NCBI GenBank assembly: GCA_016875195.1
Contig: VGRY01000017.1
Span: 1-61,208 of the forward strand
Source of the DNA: Deltaproteobacteria bacterium
GTDB lineage: Bacteria; Desulfobacterota; BSN033; UBA1163
Reading direction: 5' to 3'
Length of the DNA stretch: 61,208 nt
Positions 51,653 to 60,444 of the stretch are shown in pieces. Every line of letters starts with the position of its first letter. Position 1 is the stretch's first letter. Under the pieces are notes generated by a model. It saw only the letters and a program-made list of their open reading frames with translations, was not told where the DNA came from and searched no databases. A program made the translations under genes and the position numbers.

Positions 51653-52617
51653 TCCGAACCTTTTTGGATAAGATCTACCAGATCGAACTTCCCATCCCTT
51701 TTCCCTTGAAGACAACCAATGTCTATCTGATTGATGAGTCACCGAGGACGCTTGTCGACGCTGGAATAAAGACCGATGCCTCCTTCGAAACCATTACAAA
51801 GAGTCTGGACGATTTAGGTTTCTCCATTTCATCGATCGAACGCATTCTGGTCACTCACGGCCATATCGACCACTATGGACAGGCCCAGAAGATATCCTCT
51901 CTTTCCGGCGCTCCCATCTATATTCATCCAAAGGAGTATGGAAGAATTCGCTCAATCATTCACTCCTTCGGTTCTCTGAAGTCGATTCTCCTGAGAAATG
52001 GCGTTCCGGAAACCCTGGTCAATCAAGCCATCCATTTTATGGAATCAGCCCAGAAAATGACCGACCCCCTCCATGAAGCTTTCTTCTTAGAAGATGGAGA
52101 GCCCATCTCTTTTGCTTCAATGACCTGGAGGACAATTCACTGTCCTGGCCACAGCCCTGGACTGATCTGTTTTTACTGGCCTGAGAAAAAGGCTCTCTTT
52201 ACAGGGGATCATCTGTTAAAGGAGATCACTCCTAATCCTGTTTTATATGTTCCAGATAACAATGCTCCCCTTCGTTATCCGGGTCTCGGGGAGTATCTCT
52301 CTTCCCTGAAAAAGATTGATAGGCTGGATGTTGACCTGCTTCTCCCAGGTCACGGAGAAGAGGTTTATGATTCAAAAGGTCTGATTCAGAAGATCACCCG
52401 ACACCATCAGGAACGAATGGATTATGTCTATTCCTTTCTCTCTCAAAGAGAAAAAACCCCCTATGAGATCGCCATGGATCTCTTTCCGGGCGTTCCCCCC
52501 TTTGAGATATTCCTTGGCGTCTCCGAAGCCGTCGGCCACCTTGAGATTTTGAAGGAGGAAGGAAAGGTCAGGGTGGAAGAGAGACAAGGGAAAGATTATT
52601 ATTCGTTAGTTGCTTAG
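51649..52617 (+). CDS. metallo-beta-lactamase-fold hydrolase
   Basis: A 322-residue MBL-fold hydrolase. Metal ligands: LVTHGHIDHYGQAQ (HxHxDH), TIHCPGHSPGLICFYWPEK and LFTGDHLL (Asp), DLLLPGHGEEV (last His). The C-terminal about 80 residues form a helical winged-helix tail (ITRHHQERMDYVYSFLSQRE, then LEILKEEGKVRVEERQGKDY), as in LACTB2-like hydrolases. The substrate could be a thioester, nucleic acid or lactone. Monocistronic as far as visible. Confidence 0.92.
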   Translation: MIRTFLDKIYQIELPIPFPLKTTNVYLIDESPRTLVDAGIKTDASFETITKSLDDLGFSISSIERILVTHGHIDHYGQAQKISSLSGAPIYIHPKEYGRIRSIIHSFGSLKSILLRNGVPETLVNQAIHFMESAQKMTDPLHEAFFLEDGEPISFASMTWRTIHCPGHSPGLICFYWPEKKALFTGDHLLKEITPNPVLYVPDNNAPLRYPGLGEYLSSLKKIDRLDVDLLLPGHGEEVYDSKGLIQKITRHHQERMDYVYSFLSQREKTPYEIAMDLFPGVPPFEIFLGVSEAVGHLEILKEEGKVRVEERQGKDYYSLVA

Positions 52618-52872
52618 AAATGAAATGGTTATCAGAATACCAGGGTATCAGGTTGCAGGTTTCAGGATATAAGGACATCAGGATAACTCATTCTTTTTGC
52701 TATGATTTTCTCTGATACCCTGATGTTCTGACGTCCTGTTCCCTGATTTCCTGATTGCCTGATCCCCTTCGGAACCTTAAACTTAGGTTTCAGTTTTATC
52801 CAATTGCAAACACTGCTTGGTCTGGCTATGCCAAATTGAGGAGTTAAAAATTCTATTACGGGGTTTGTTCAA
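52618..52872. repeat. intergenic repeat of CCTGAT/ATCAGG words
   Basis: Left half units such as CCAGGGTATCAGGTTGCAGG and AAGGACATCAGGATAAC are mirrored by right half units such as GATACCCTGATGTTCTGACG and CCTGATTTCCTGATTGCCTG. Together they form a long imperfect palindrome from about 52628 to 52770. No gene. Confidence 0.65.
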
Positions 52873-54252
52873 ATGTTACCCAATCTGATCCCTCATTACA
52901 GCGTAGGGCCCTTTATCGGTTTGATTGCCAATGGGGTCATGTCTATTCTATGCCTGGTCACCTTGGGCCTCTATCGTCAATACCATCCCCTGAGAAGCCT
53001 CTTTCTTTTCTATCTTCTTTCGGCTTTACTCTTCCTTGGCTGGGTCATCTATGGTTTTCAGAAATCGCCACTATCCATTCTCTGGGGGTACCGGATCGAT
53101 CTCGCCGCACTGGCTCTCCTGCCAGCCACCTGGGCCTGGTTTACTTCATCTCTTGATAACATGAAACAAAGCCGGCTATCTCAAGCCATCATCGGGATCA
53201 GCCTTATTCTGGCTTTAATGGCTCTTGCGGGTCAGGGTTCTTGGTTTTTAGGGCTTCCCCTTGTCCCCCATGAAGTGGCCACCGGAATTCTCAGACCACA
53301 ATCAAAACTGCTCAGGCCTCTGATCCACTTCTTTACTCTGGCCATTGGTTTCTTCTACTGTCTCACCGCAGCCAGAAAATTATTGAAGAGGGAAGGCCCC
53401 TCCTATCTTCTTCCATTTGTCTTCGGCATGATCCTGTGGCTCTTAGGTGGACTCCACGATATTTTACGGTCTTCCGGCTTGCCCATGCCGTTCGGCAATC
53501 AGATCTTCTGGTTCACCTCCTTCTGGCTCTCGATCTCTCTAACCCTTACGGTGGCTGTCCATTTCCGAGCCCTGGAGAAAACTGTTCGTGAGACAAGGGA
53601 TGTCTTTGAAAAATTTGTTCCTCCTGCTTATCTACGCCGCATTGCCATCCATGGCCTTGGATCGATCCGTCCTGGCCAGGCCGACCAGCAGTGGGTGACC
53701 GTCCTTTGTTGTGATATCCGTGGATTTACCGCTTTATCAGAACGTCTCTCCCCAGCCCAACTGATTACCCTGGTCAACCAACTCTATGAGGAGTTTGCCC
53801 ATGTGGTGAATGCGAAACAGGGAGTGATCGATAAATTTCTCGGTGATGCGGTCTTATGTATCTTTGAAGGGTCTGATTCTGCCCAGCGGGCAGTTGCCTG
53901 TGGCGTAGACATGCTAACTTCGGTCAGGACTTTCAATGCAGCGAATCAGTTCTCTCCGGATCATGTGATTCAGATCGGTGTCGGTGTCCATAGCGGACCG
54001 GTCATTCTGGGAACAATTGGCTCAACCGAACGGATGGATTCGACTGTTCTCGGTCTCACGGTCAACCTTGCCAAGCGTATCGAAGAATTAACAAAGTCTC
54101 TTGGGGTGGTCATGCTCATCTCCGCTGAGGTGGTCAGCCACCTGCCCAAGGTCCATCCTCATAGGCTACGGAGTTTGGGAGAAGTTTCAGTGAAAGGCAG
54201 TTCCGTTCCTCTCACCGTCTATGAAGTGAGAAGTAATAAATCTTCCGATTGA
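52873..54252 (+). CDS. membrane-bound class III adenylate/guanylate cyclase
   Basis: A 459-residue cyclase. The N-terminal half has about seven hydrophobic segments (for example FIGLIANGVMSILCLVTLGL and LFLFYLLSALLFLGWVIYGF), like the 7TM sensor of some histidine kinases. The C-terminal cyclase domain starts near residue 270: metal-binding Asp in TVLCCDIRGFTALSE, Lys and second Asp in VIDKFLGDAVLCIFEG, VGVHSGPVILGTIGS and the transition-state Asn/Arg in VLGLTVNLAKRIEEL. All catalytic residues are kept; Thr at the base-recognition place is typical of bacterial adenylate cyclases. It converges on the mla genes. Confidence 0.9.
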   Translation: MLPNLIPHYSVGPFIGLIANGVMSILCLVTLGLYRQYHPLRSLFLFYLLSALLFLGWVIYGFQKSPLSILWGYRIDLAALALLPATWAWFTSSLDNMKQSRLSQAIIGISLILALMALAGQGSWFLGLPLVPHEVATGILRPQSKLLRPLIHFFTLAIGFFYCLTAARKLLKREGPSYLLPFVFGMILWLLGGLHDILRSSGLPMPFGNQIFWFTSFWLSISLTLTVAVHFRALEKTVRETRDVFEKFVPPAYLRRIAIHGLGSIRPGQADQQWVTVLCCDIRGFTALSERLSPAQLITLVNQLYEEFAHVVNAKQGVIDKFLGDAVLCIFEGSDSAQRAVACGVDMLTSVRTFNAANQFSPDHVIQIGVGVHSGPVILGTIGSTERMDSTVLGLTVNLAKRIEELTKSLGVVMLISAEVVSHLPKVHPHRLRSLGEVSVKGSSVPLTVYEVRSNKSSD

Positions 54253-54272
54253 CTTCGATTATTCTTCTTCAA

Positions 54273-55388
54273 TCAAAAGATACTGAACTTTAAATATTTC
54301 TTGGGATTGGCCTTCATATCCTTGATCAATTCTCTTAGCTCTCCTGCTGCCCCTCTAAACTCATGGATCGTTTCCTCTAACTCCTTGATTAATGCCTTCT
54401 CTCTGACCAATGACCCTGCCACGCCTTCTCCCTGATCGATCCGCTTCAGAATGGAAGAGAGACGACCCGCTCCTTCATTTAGATTTTCATAGAGCTGTGG
54501 ATCCTCAATCAGCTTTTTCAGGGTACCGGTTTGATCGTGCAATTTCTTACTGAACTGATCTATCGAGGAAACGGTTGCCAGGGCTTTATCGTAGAGAGAG
54601 GGATCCTCCAACAGTTTTTTAAGTGTCCCCTGGCTCTCATTCACTTTCCGGGTGATTTCGCTTACGGATTCGTTTGTCTTTTTGGCAAACTCCTCGATGG
54701 AGGAAATCGCGGAGACCATTTTCTGATAAAGAGATGGATCATCCACGAGCATCTTAAGGGTCCCCTTGGATCCCCTGACCTCTTCCAGGGTAAGGGATAA
54801 GGTTTTGGCGCTTCGGTTGAGGTTATCATAGATCGAGGGGTCGGTGAGAAATTTAGCCAGCGTCCCCTCTCCTTGCTCTATCTTCAATATGAGATTGTCC
54901 AGTTTCTCGATGAAATCGCCTATCTTTGCGATGGAGACGCCTGCAGTCTCCATCACCTCTGAAATCTCAACGGGAAGCGACCCTCTGATCACTTCTCCTC
55001 GTTGAATGGGCTCCGATTTGGGAGAGCCAGTGTTGAGCTCAACATATTTATCACCCAACAACCCCATGGTCATAATGGTTGCCTTGGCATCCTTCTTAAT
55101 AAACCCCAAAACATCCTTTTTAAGAGAGATGGTTACCAATGCTCCGGACGTCTGGTCCAGATCAATCTTTCGGACCGAACCTACTTCGGTCCCAAAGATC
55201 CAAACAGGCGCTCCTTTTCGTAATCCTCGCACATCCTGAAACTGAATCTTCAGATCGACCTTTGGGGAGAAGATCTTTTCAATCCCTCCTGCAAAAAAGA
55301 GCGCAACCAGAAGCACCAGGAGGGCAAGGGTGATCACGAGGCCCACCTTAAGCTTGGCCCACCTTAATTGTTTTTTCATATCAAACAT
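54273..55388 (-). CDS. MlaD-family (MCE) lipid transport protein
   Basis: A 371-residue protein with one N-terminal anchor (VGLVITLALLVLLVALFFAG) and an MCE domain: VDLKIQFQDVRGLRKGAPVW, GTEVGSVRKIDLD and ATIMTMGLLGDKYVELNTGS. The long helical tail has a repeating pattern, SLYQKM, SLYDKA and QLYENL, each after LEDPS- or IEDP-like words. The repeats suggest stacked amphipathic helices forming the lipid channel. Together with MlaF and MlaE it would shuttle phospholipids between membranes. GGAGGAGAG precedes the ATG. Confidence 0.9.
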   Translation of the reverse strand: MFDMKKQLRWAKLKVGLVITLALLVLLVALFFAGGIEKIFSPKVDLKIQFQDVRGLRKGAPVWIFGTEVGSVRKIDLDQTSGALVTISLKKDVLGFIKKDAKATIMTMGLLGDKYVELNTGSPKSEPIQRGEVIRGSLPVEISEVMETAGVSIAKIGDFIEKLDNLILKIEQGEGTLAKFLTDPSIYDNLNRSAKTLSLTLEEVRGSKGTLKMLVDDPSLYQKMVSAISSIEEFAKKTNESVSEITRKVNESQGTLKKLLEDPSLYDKALATVSSIDQFSKKLHDQTGTLKKLIEDPQLYENLNEGAGRLSSILKRIDQGEGVAGSLVREKALIKELEETIHEFRGAAGELRELIKDMKANPKKYLKFSIF

Positions 55389-55439
55389 CTCTCTCCTCCA
55401 ATGGCCGGCAACGGCTCTTAAGCTTAAAAAGGTTGAAGT

Positions 55440-56180
55440 TTACCCTTCACGTTGAGCATTCAGTTCTCCAAGAAAGATCCCGATCTCTGGAAGGGTTGAC
55501 CGAAACAGAGCTTCCCTGTCTCCATCAAAGGCAATCCTACCGCCTTTCAAAAACATGAACCGGTTTGCCAATCGGAAGGCATCAAACATTTTGTGGGTGA
55601 CAATAATAAATCCACTTCCCTGCCGGGAAAGGTCAAGAATCAATTTACAGATGACATCCGCGCTGACAGGATCAAGGCCTGTCGTAGCTTCGTCATAGAG
55701 AAACATCTTGGGCTCAAAGGCGGCCATCGCTCTCATAATGGCCACCCTCCGGTGCATCCCGCCGCTGAGCTCCTCGGGCATCTGTCCGATCGCCTGTTCC
55801 AGTCCCACCCTTCTCAGCAGTTCCCTCACCTTATGATCGATCTCCTCTTCTGTCATTTCCGTATATTCTCTGAGCGGGAAGGCCACATTTTCTTTGACGT
55901 TCAATGAATCGAAAAGAGCGCCATCCTGAAAAACCATGCTGAATCTGATCCGAATGTCTCGCAGTTCAACCTCTGTCTTCTCAGCGATGTCCTCTCCATC
56001 GATCAATATTTTCCCGGAGTCAGGTCTCAACAGGCCGATGATCAGTTTCAGGATCGTTGTCTTTCCATCCCCACTTCCGCCGAGAATGGCCACTCGTTCG
56101 CTCTCATCGATGGCAAAACTCAAACCGTTGAGGATGGAGCGCTGGCCATAGGAGAAGAAAACCTGGTCAAATTCGATCAT
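55440..56180 (-). CDS. MlaF-type ABC transporter ATPase
   Basis: A 246-residue ATPase driving lipid transport. Walker A AILGGSGDGKTTILKL (Asp replaces the usual Ser/Cys before Gly-Lys), Q-loop FSMVFQDGALFDSLNVKENV, signature ELSGGMHRRVAIMRAMA, Walker B KMFLYDEATTGLDPVSA and the switch His in IIVTHKM. The ATG overlaps the permease stop by 4 bases. The DUF-like tail of E. coli MlaF is short here. Confidence 0.93.
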   Translation of the reverse strand: MIEFDQVFFSYGQRSILNGLSFAIDESERVAILGGSGDGKTTILKLIIGLLRPDSGKILIDGEDIAEKTEVELRDIRIRFSMVFQDGALFDSLNVKENVAFPLREYTEMTEEEIDHKVRELLRRVGLEQAIGQMPEELSGGMHRRVAIMRAMAAFEPKMFLYDEATTGLDPVSADVICKLILDLSRQGSGFIIVTHKMFDAFRLANRFMFLKGGRIAFDGDREALFRSTLPEIGIFLGELNAQREG

Positions 56181-57016
56181 AGGCTAAACCCTAAAGCATA
56201 GAGTAAGATTCTGGTCAAAACGAAATCGGCGACGATGATGGCAATAAAGGAGATGACTACTGCTTTGGTCGTCGTCTTCCTCAGTCCGACTGCCCCTCCT
56301 TTCGTGGAGAGCCCCATATGGCAACTGATGCAGGCGATCAACACACCGAAGATAAAGGGTTTGATGGAGCCTGCAAGCACATTTTCATAGACCAGAACCT
56401 CCCTGATCGAGCTCCAGTAAAACGTTCCGCTCTGATGGCTGACAAAGACGGCGATATAATAAGCCCCGAAGAGGGAGACGCAGTCCCCGATGATCGTGAG
56501 AACGGGCAGCATGAGGAAGGCGCTCCATATTCTCGGAGTCACCAGCTTCTTCACGGGGTCCACGCCAAAGACACGGAGGGTATCCACCTGGTGTCCAAGA
56601 ACCATCGACCCTAATTCAGAAGCAATACCTGAGCCCACCCTTCCTGCAAAGACGACAGCCGTCAAAACAGGGCCGATCTCTCGGATGATGGAAATGCCCA
56701 CCACCTTTCCCGTATACATCTTCAACCCGAGAAGTGACAACTCTGCCGAAAGTTGGAGGGAAAGGGCCATACCGAGGAAGAGGGAGATGAGCACAATGAT
56801 GAGGAGCGATCCTGATCCGGCATAGTCCATCTGCTCAATCAAATCTTTAAAATAGAAAGGCCGTCTAACGACCCCCATCATCCCATGAAAGGAGAGGAGG
56901 TAGAAGTCCTGGAGGTCGCTGATGAGCTCTTTGATTCTCTTCTTCATCTGTGAAATCCAGTCTACCAAATTTCCCCTACAAGATTCAATCGATATTTTTA
57001 AAAACTTACCTCCCAT
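56177..57016 (-). CDS. MlaE-type ABC transporter permease
   Basis: About 255-279 residues with five or six membrane segments (LLIIVLISLFLGMALSLQLS, FLMLPVLTIIGDCVSLFGAY, AVVISFIAIIVADFVLTRIL). Family signatures are IIREIGPVLTAVVFAGRVGS, GIASELGSMVLGHQVDTLRV and GLSTKGGAVGLRKTTTKAVV. The start is uncertain: ATG at 57016, TTG at 56968 behind AGGGG, or ATG at 56944, which gives the family-like MKKRIKELI. It begins the mlaE-mlaF-mlaD operon. mlaB and mlaC genes are not in the window. Confidence 0.9.
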   Translation of the reverse strand: MGGKFLKISIESCRGNLVDWISQMKKRIKELISDLQDFYLLSFHGMMGVVRRPFYFKDLIEQMDYAGSGSLLIIVLISLFLGMALSLQLSAELSLLGLKMYTGKVVGISIIREIGPVLTAVVFAGRVGSGIASELGSMVLGHQVDTLRVFGVDPVKKLVTPRIWSAFLMLPVLTIIGDCVSLFGAYYIAVFVSHQSGTFYWSSIREVLVYENVLAGSIKPFIFGVLIACISCHMGLSTKGGAVGLRKTTTKAVVISFIAIIVADFVLTRILLYALGFSL

Positions 57017-57034
57017 CCCTCAATCTAAGGCTCT

Positions 57035-57125
57035 CTTCACTCTTCTCCCATAACCCCTCCCTTCCTCCCCTTAATTTAAGGGGAGGTGAGGTGGGGTTAA
57101 TGGGAAGGGGGAGTTAAATACGGGT
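57035..57125. repeat. B-type palindrome upstream of mlaE
   Basis: Core stem CCTCCCCTTAA / TTAAGGGGAGG at 57064-57086 with one-base centre, and outer arms ATAACCCCTCC and GGTGGGGTTAAT. It lies between the radical SAM gene and the mla operon on the same strand, where it may separate the two transcripts. Confidence 0.7.
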
Positions 57126-57195
57126 GATAGAGGGGAGATTATATTGAAGTAGAAGAAAGTTCTTGGATATTGGTTATGATCGGGCGAGGAGTGAT

Positions 57196-58770
57196 TTATT
57201 CCTTCCCTATCAATCCCTTCACTTTCCAGAAGAAGCTTGAAAGGTCGCAAAGTTTCCTTCCCCAGAAGGGGCTCGAAGACTTTCTTGCATCGGGATGGAT
57301 GAAACAGAAGTTGTTGCATCTCAGTTCCTGCAATCTTGATTCAAACGCTTTCCCATCTGCGGCACCTTCGAAGTAATCAGGAATCCAGTAGCCCAGCGAT
57401 GAAAAAGCGTTCTCTTTACCAGAATGGTAATGGTAGAAATCCATGAAATTCCCCAGTTGGGTTTTAACTCCAAAGGTCTCCGGATCAAGATGCCACGGAG
57501 AACCCGGCTCCATCTCAATCGTAAAGGTGCGAATCCCCCTCACATTGGGGTATCGTTTACGAACCTCCTTTTGAAGCTCAATCGTTTGCTCGACATCCCC
57601 TTCCCTTTCAAAAGGCACGCCCACCGTGAAGAAAAGGTCGCAAAAGACCTCCTGGCTTTTTAATTGATCGAGGCACGCCATTAGATCTTTCTTCGTATAG
57701 GCATGTCCCTTGTGAACCCTTCTCAGCCGATCCGATCCGACATCCGGCGAAATACCGATCAGGGATTTAGGCCCTGGAAAGGTCTCTTTAAAAGAACGGA
57801 TGAAAAGGGGTGTAGGTAATCCGAATGATTCGAAGAAACATTCCATCCGGATCTTCTCCTCGCGAATCCGGGAAAAGAGTTTTAGAAAGTAGTCTGGCTT
57901 CCCGGGATAGGGATCAAAACAGATATGGAAAGTCTCGTATCCGTAAGAGAGGGCTTCCCGGATCGTCTTGAGAACTTCCTCCACCCCTCTGAAGGTGACC
58001 TCTTTACGGCCGGTAATGGTCTTCTGGGAGGGAATATTGCCGCTGCACCAGGTGCACTGAACAGGGCAGCCCCTGCCCAGGGTGAGATGATAGATGGGTG
58101 ATTTCAGAGAATACATCCAGAAATTTTTTTCTTTGGAAACACCCCTCACATAGAAAGGCTGTCCGATGTACCGGATATAGGTGGAATAATTTTTCAACAG
58201 AGGGAAATTGGTAAAAGAGAGCCGGTTCAGATCGTCTTCGTTGGCCACATAGGAGAGGGGATTAATCATGATTCTCCCATTTCTTCTCCAGGTAAGGTTT
58301 GGAATGGAGAAGAGGTCTTTTTCTCCCCGGAGCACAGCGTGAGTCAGTTCCAGTATTGGAACCTCGGCTTCTCCCCGGATCACTCCATCGACCCCATCAA
58401 AATTCTTCATGATCTCCTCATGGAAGAAACTGGCGGTGAACCCTCCCAGGAGAAGATAGACAGAGGGAAAGGCCTCTTTCACCTTTCTAACTGTTTCCAG
58501 AATATCATAACTCTGATGGTGCCAGTGAAGGTCAAAGGCAACGATTCTTGGATTTTTCTTTTTGATGTGATCGAGAACGGAGAAGGAAGGATCTTCGATG
58601 AACTCCACTCCTAAGTGGACCACCTCGGCCGAGATATTATTCCGCTGAAGGAGGTCGGCTAACCCAAGGAGTCCCATGGGCAGGAAGTTGATCCAGATGA
58701 ACTGGCCGATGGGCCGGTAATAGTTCTGTAGCTTGGGGACATGGATGAAGAGACAATCCACCTTTTCCAT
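57196..58770 (-). CDS. B12-binding radical SAM protein
   Basis: A 524-residue enzyme with an N-terminal cobalamin-binding domain (GLLGLADLLQRNNISAEVVH, RIVAFDLHWHHQSYD, VYLLLGGFTASFFHEE, VDGVIRGEAEVPILEL). The radical SAM site has Cys235, Cys239 and Cys242 in LGRGCPVQCTWCSG. Later barrel segments are CFDPYPGKPDYFLKLFSRI and ISPDVGSDRLRRVHKGHAYT. This type is found beside lipid and natural-product genes. It could methylate or rearrange a product made with the CrtI-like enzyme upstream on the same strand, but the 150-base repeat between them makes linkage uncertain. Confidence 0.88.
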   Translation of the reverse strand: MEKVDCLFIHVPKLQNYYRPIGQFIWINFLPMGLLGLADLLQRNNISAEVVHLGVEFIEDPSFSVLDHIKKKNPRIVAFDLHWHHQSYDILETVRKVKEAFPSVYLLLGGFTASFFHEEIMKNFDGVDGVIRGEAEVPILELTHAVLRGEKDLFSIPNLTWRRNGRIMINPLSYVANEDDLNRLSFTNFPLLKNYSTYIRYIGQPFYVRGVSKEKNFWMYSLKSPIYHLTLGRGCPVQCTWCSGNIPSQKTITGRKEVTFRGVEEVLKTIREALSYGYETFHICFDPYPGKPDYFLKLFSRIREEKIRMECFFESFGLPTPLFIRSFKETFPGPKSLIGISPDVGSDRLRRVHKGHAYTKKDLMACLDQLKSQEVFCDLFFTVGVPFEREGDVEQTIELQKEVRKRYPNVRGIRTFTIEMEPGSPWHLDPETFGVKTQLGNFMDFYHYHSGKENAFSSLGYWIPDYFEGAADGKAFESRLQELRCNNFCFIHPDARKSSSPFWGRKLCDLSSFFWKVKGLIGKE

Positions 58771-58804
58771 CGAACGAATTGTAAGATGTTAGAAAAGAGT
58801 ATTT

Positions 58805-58960
58805 CAACCCCACCTCCATTTTAATTTCCAAATTCCAAATCCCAAATCTCAAATCAATTCCAAATATCAATTCCAAATGACCGAAACGACTTTTTTGGAA
58901 TTTAGGTGATTGGAGCTTATTTGTTATTTGGTGCTTGAGATTTGGTGCTTACTCTTTTGG
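58805..58960. repeat. A-type intergenic repeat
   Basis: Left arm words AATTCCAAATCCCAAATCTC and TTCCAAATATCAATTCCAAA face right arm words GGAATTTAGGTGATTGGAGC and TTATTTGGTGCTTGAGATTT. The right arm enters the CrtI-like gene and provides its stop codon and last about ten codons. Confidence 0.7.
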
Positions 58961-60444
58961 AGGATCGCTCTCGCTGCAAAGAGCCCCGACAGACTGGCTC
59001 CGACGATACCATGGGAGGGCCGGGTGTAGTGGCCCACCTGGAAGAGTCCTGGGATGGAAGCTTGATGAGGGGGCCTGAAATTTCCGATCTGCCCGGGAGT
59101 AGAGGCGAGGCCATACATGGCGCCTTGCTCATTTCCGGTATATCGTTCAAGGGTGAGCGGAGTGGCCGCCTCAGAAAAAAGGAGGTGGTCTCTCAATCCG
59201 GGAATCAATTTCGATTCTAATTGCTGAAGAATTTTCCGGGAAAATTCTTCTTTAATCCGGCGATAGGTCTTAGAATCCCCCGCCCCCCATCTCTCCTGAT
59301 AGTGGTAAGGGGCAACGACAAGGACTTTAACAATGTGCTGCCCTTCAGGAGCTAATGAAGGATCCATGAGCGTCGGAATTGATACGATCAGCGTGGGGTT
59401 CTTAGGAATCTCGCCCCTTTGCATTATCTGGTATTCTTCCTCAAGGTCTGAAAGGGAGCGAAGATATGTAAAATAGGGAAGCCCCCTCTCCCTTAAATTT
59501 AAATCCGTTGTTAGATAGAGGATAAAACAGGAAAGAGAATATTCGAATCGCTCCATCTTTCTCGCTACAGGGTTACGAGACTCTTGAGGCAACATCTGGA
59601 CCAGATGGTTCGGATTGATATTGGTGATAATCAGGGGTGATTGAAATATCTGTCCATCCTTTGTCAGGACCCCTTCGGCCCTTCCATCTTTGATCAGAAT
59701 CTGATCCACCTCTGTTCGGAGGAGAATCTCTCCGCCTGAGCGAAGAATGGAATGGGCCATCGCTTCCGAGATCTTTCCCATACCGCCTTTTGGATAGAAG
59801 ACGCCTTCCCTCAATGCTTTGCTGATCAGAGTCGCAACAAAGAGAAAGGAGAGTCGTGAAGGTGGGTCGGTCACAGGAAGTGTGTGAAGAGCCATTTTGA
59901 TCTCCCTTCCTTCGAAAAGATGATCAAGAATGCTCTGGTGAGTGGTCCGGTGATAGCGAATCAGGTTCCTGAAAAAAATTGGAAAGAGGATTTTTCTGAC
60001 TGGAGTGATCCGGGAGTAAGCATTCACTTCATCGCCAATCTTTTTTACCAGGGAGAGATAGTCCTTCAACCCCTTCTCTTCTTCGGGAAAAAGATGGAGT
60101 AGCCGATCGGCATAAGATGCAAACCCTCCTGTTTTGAGACAAATCTCAAATCCGGGGTAGATGTTATGGATAGTCCGGACCGGAATAAATTCGATGGCCT
60201 CACGGGCGTCCATCTCTTTCAGAATCCGATCAAACTCTCCCCCTTTCTCACATCCTCCGATGAATGCCCCTGTCGCATCAAAGGTATATTCTCCCCTTCT
60301 GAAGGAGACAACATAGCCTCCTACCTGTTTCTCTTTCTCGAGAAGAAGAACCTTCCATCCTTTTCTGGCAAGCAAGGCTCCCGCAGTCAGGCCTCCTATG
60401 CCTGCGCCGATGATGAGGACATCGTATTTCTTATGGTTTCCCAT
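58924..60444 (-). CDS. CrtI-like NAD(P)/FAD-dependent oxidoreductase
   Basis: A 506-residue phytoene-desaturase-family flavoprotein. FAD site: VLIIGAGIGGLTAGALLARK, then LLEKEKQVGGYVVSFRRGEY. Central blocks are FYPKGGMGKISEAMAHSILR and SPLIITNINPNHLV. The C-terminal FAD motif is FQVGHYTRPSHGIVGASLSG. Members desaturate, isomerise or saturate carotenoids, retinoids and other polyprenyl or polyene lipids. The start overlaps the end of the exporter gene by 14 bases and has GGAGAGGTAGGC upstream. The final residues, SKHQISSTK, are encoded by repeat DNA. Confidence 0.88.
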   Translation of the reverse strand: MGNHKKYDVLIIGAGIGGLTAGALLARKGWKVLLLEKEKQVGGYVVSFRRGEYTFDATGAFIGGCEKGGEFDRILKEMDAREAIEFIPVRTIHNIYPGFEICLKTGGFASYADRLLHLFPEEEKGLKDYLSLVKKIGDEVNAYSRITPVRKILFPIFFRNLIRYHRTTHQSILDHLFEGREIKMALHTLPVTDPPSRLSFLFVATLISKALREGVFYPKGGMGKISEAMAHSILRSGGEILLRTEVDQILIKDGRAEGVLTKDGQIFQSPLIITNINPNHLVQMLPQESRNPVARKMERFEYSLSCFILYLTTDLNLRERGLPYFTYLRSLSDLEEEYQIMQRGEIPKNPTLIVSIPTLMDPSLAPEGQHIVKVLVVAPYHYQERWGAGDSKTYRRIKEEFSRKILQQLESKLIPGLRDHLLFSEAATPLTLERYTGNEQGAMYGLASTPGQIGNFRPPHQASIPGLFQVGHYTRPSHGIVGASLSGLFAARAILQKSKHQISSTK

